The position numbers were made by a program, and so were the translations under genes. From Alcaligenaceae bacterium (lineage in GTDB: Bacteria; Pseudomonadota; Gammaproteobacteria; Burkholderiales; Burkholderiaceae_B), in NCBI GenBank assembly GCA_012511095.1, contig JAAZGT010000222.1, positions 1 to 8,190 on the forward strand: 8,190 nucleotides of DNA, read 5' to 3'. The notes beneath the pieces are model-generated. The model searched no databases. It saw only the letters and a program-made list of their open reading frames with translations, and had not been told where the DNA came from. This document shows positions 7,062 to 8,190 of this stretch, piece after piece; the stretch's first letter is position 1, and every line of letters starts with the position of its first letter.

Positions 7062-7613
7062 TCAGGCCTCAACTTGTTTAATATCCATATGACCGCTTTC
7101 TAAGTCTAGGCTAGTACGCAATAAAAACTCGCGAGGATATGGGTTACACCACATCATGCCTTTAATAATTAGAGTAAGCACATTATGATGTTCTAGGTAA
7201 TTACCATCATTAATAAACTTAACGACTAATGTGTCAGCCAATAGTCTTGGCTCAAAGTTCACGATACTATCGCGGATGGTATTTTGTAATCTGACATGGT
7301 CAATCTCTGACATACGGCGACCCGCCAAAGGTGAAACGCCGAAATTAATTGACGACTTTTTAACCTCATCCAAACCGTCTAAATCCACAATGGCCTCAAG
7401 GTTCACGGTATTTAACAACCAAGCTAAATCCCTTAAGATAGCCGCACGTAATACCTCATAATCTACGTGCACGATATCACGAGCCTCTTTTACTTTATTA
7501 GGGGCATGATCAGTTAGCCGGTCAAATAGCGTTGGTTGCAAGCGGTTTTTAGTGGCTTGATGTTGCTGACGCTCTAAGGCATTTTTTTTGCGCTCTTGGT
7601 ACTCAATAACCAT
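7062..7613 (-). CDS. tssE: TssE, type VI secretion baseplate subunit (gp25-like)
   Basis: Cytoplasmic baseplate wedge protein of the T6SS, homologous to phage T4 gp25, which helps start sheath polymerisation. The 183-residue protein shows family blocks in order: LQPTLFDRLTD (25-35), ILRDLAWLLNTVNLEA (59-74), INFGV (89-93), the gp25 signature FEPRL (120-124), and a C-terminal LRTSLDLESG (165-174). The first 24 residues are charged (Lys, Arg, Gln) and look helical. The start at 7613 is the only ATG that preserves the full N-terminus, but no clear Shine-Dalgarno precedes it, so initiation may be weak. A run of eight A in the coding strand (7582-7589) lies in codons 9-11. It lies 97 bases downstream of hcp and is probably co-transcribed. 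Commonly tssF and tssG follow tssE; here the convergent methyltransferase gene follows instead. Confidence 0.93.
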   Translation of the reverse strand: MVIEYQERKKNALERQQHQATKNRLQPTLFDRLTDHAPNKVKEARDIVHVDYEVLRAAILRDLAWLLNTVNLEAIVDLDGLDEVKKSSINFGVSPLAGRRMSEIDHVRLQNTIRDSIVNFEPRLLADTLVVKFINDGNYLEHHNVLTLIIKGMMWCNPYPREFLLRTSLDLESGHMDIKQVEA

Positions 7614-7646
7614 GATTTAAATAGTCAAACTTATAACAATGGCGAA

Positions 7647-7677
7647 TGGCGTTAAGACAACATCTGCCCTAACGCCA
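7647..7677 (-). other. Inverted repeat TGGCGTTA / TAACGCCA between hcp and tssE
   Basis: Perfect 8-base arms (7647-7654 and 7670-7677) around a 15-base loop, forming a GC-containing stem in the minus-strand RNA just after the hairpin at the hcp stop. The motif AATGGCG is tandemly duplicated (7638-7644, 7645-7651), so the arm could also pair one repeat unit further out. No U-tract follows in the direction of tssE, so a processing or stability element fits better than a terminator. Confidence 0.5.
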
Positions 7678-7682
7678 AAACT

Positions 7683-7715
7683 CTTAATTCTTAAATACAA
7701 AGTTTAAGAATTAAG
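7683..7715 (-). terminator. 13-base perfect inverted repeat at the hcp stop codon
   Basis: CTTAATTCTTAAA (7683-7695) and TTTAAGAATTAAG (7703-7715) are perfect inverse complements with a 7-base loop. In the minus-strand RNA the 5' arm includes the hcp stop UAA (7713-7711), and the stem is followed by AGUUUU (7682-7677). The stem is almost all A-U, so termination would be partial. It may lower read-through into tssE or protect the 3' end of hcp mRNA. The perfect repeat is seen directly; the role is inferred. Confidence 0.5.
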
Positions 7716-8190
7716 CAACCGCTTTGTTCTGTTTGATATCGTAGCCAACAACCGACTCAGCACCCTTACCACCTTGGTCAGTTTGCTCCCAATATTGCTG
7801 CTTGATCTTAGCCGCTTGGAAAGCATAGCTCACCATCATCGTATCGCCTTCTTGGTCGCCAGTGTATTGAACCGAAGTCACTAATACATCTTCTAAAGTG
7901 ATGCGAGAGTACTCAACTTGCTCACCACCTGCTTTACATACAGCAACTTCAACTTTACCTAAGTGCTTACCAGTAGCGCAATGCTTTAATACAGCAGGTG
8001 CTGCACGGTCAATACGAGCCAAGACGTGTAAATCATTGAAGCTCGCTTTACCAGTACCGCCACCACCACCGGTAGACATTGAGCCAGGCTGAGTAGCGCC
8101 CCAAGAGAAAGACTCGATATCAGTCCAGTCTTTGTACTGAGAGTCCTTAGACTCACCATTAGCTCCTTCGATTTTCATAAACATAGCAAC
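7711..8190 (-). CDS. hcp: Hcp (TssD), type VI secretion tail-tube protein, 5' end probably outside the window
   Basis: Hcp forms hexameric rings that stack into the inner tube of the T6SS and is expelled on firing, sometimes carrying effectors. From the Met at 8184 the protein has 157 residues: MFMKIEG, then FSWGATQPGSM (26-36), a five-glycine run (39-43), ATGKHLGK (70-77), AGGEQVEYSRITLEDVLVTSV (85-105) and a C-terminal GYDIKQNKAVA. This matches the P. aeruginosa Hcp1 type, including the SWG...GSM and ITLxxVLV blocks. The reading frame stays open to the window edge (two more codons, Val-Ala). Hcp1-type proteins begin a few residues before MFxKI, so the true start is probably just beyond 8190 and no ribosome binding site is visible. 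The upstream genes are likely tssB and tssC by analogy, but this is not seen. Confidence 0.93.
   Translation of the reverse strand, partial: VAMFMKIEGANGESKDSQYKDWTDIESFSWGATQPGSMSTGGGGGTGKASFNDLHVLARIDRAAPAVLKHCATGKHLGKVEVAVCKAGGEQVEYSRITLEDVLVTSVQYTGDQEGDTMMVSYAFQAAKIKQQYWEQTDQGGKGAESVVGYDIKQNKAVA

Noticed and set aside
7898..8092. Plus-strand frame encoding a proline-rich peptide (PVPPPPPV)
   Set aside because: It is the complement of the glycine run in hcp; not a gene.
1..8190. tRNA, rRNA, CRISPR array, insertion sequence or attachment site
   Set aside because: No cloverleaf, rRNA-like stretch, regularly spaced repeat, transposase or terminal inverted repeat was seen on either strand.

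Overview
The window comes from a Gram-negative proteobacterium with moderately AT-leaning DNA. The evidence is a membrane-bound respiratory nitrate reductase operon of the narGHJI type and two structural genes of a type VI secretion system (T6SS). I cannot place it at genus level from sequence alone; low-GC gamma- and betaproteobacteria both fit.

Positions 1-5977 (minus strand) hold narG, narH and narJ, transcribed right to left. All three are complete and keep their key cofactor ligands or chaperone motif. NarG carries the molybdenum cofactor and the FS0 iron-sulfur cluster and reduces nitrate to nitrite. NarH passes electrons to it through four iron-sulfur clusters. NarJ is the dedicated assembly chaperone. 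narI, the haem b subunit that oxidises quinol, is expected just past the left edge. The narG/narH gap is 52 bases and contains a stem-loop across the narG stop codon. The narH/narJ gap is 2 bases, with the narJ ribosome binding site inside the end of narH.

Positions 5978-6304 are a 327-base divergent intergenic region. It holds several short palindromes, one FNR/ANR-like site (tentative) on the narG side, and a clear sigma70-type extended -10 promoter facing right.

Positions 6305-6970 (plus strand) encode a stand-alone SAM-dependent methyltransferase of the family-16 / Nnt1-like type (DxxY motif). Its substrate is unknown.

Positions 7062-8190 (minus strand) hold tssE (gp25-like baseplate subunit) and hcp (tssD, tail-tube protein). 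Transcription enters from the right, so these look like the downstream end of a T6SS transcription unit. The two genes are separated by 97 bases containing two consecutive inverted repeats, one overlapping the hcp stop codon. This could let hcp be made in excess over tssE. tssE is followed by the convergent methyltransferase rather than by tssF, so this T6SS gene string ends or is broken here.

The nar operon and the T6SS genes are separate units with no visible functional link. I found no strong evidence for an undescribed multi-gene system. The most notable signals are the hcp/tssE hairpin pair, the narG/narH hairpin, the recurring octamer AAGCGGTT, and the uncharacterised methyltransferase between the two loci.
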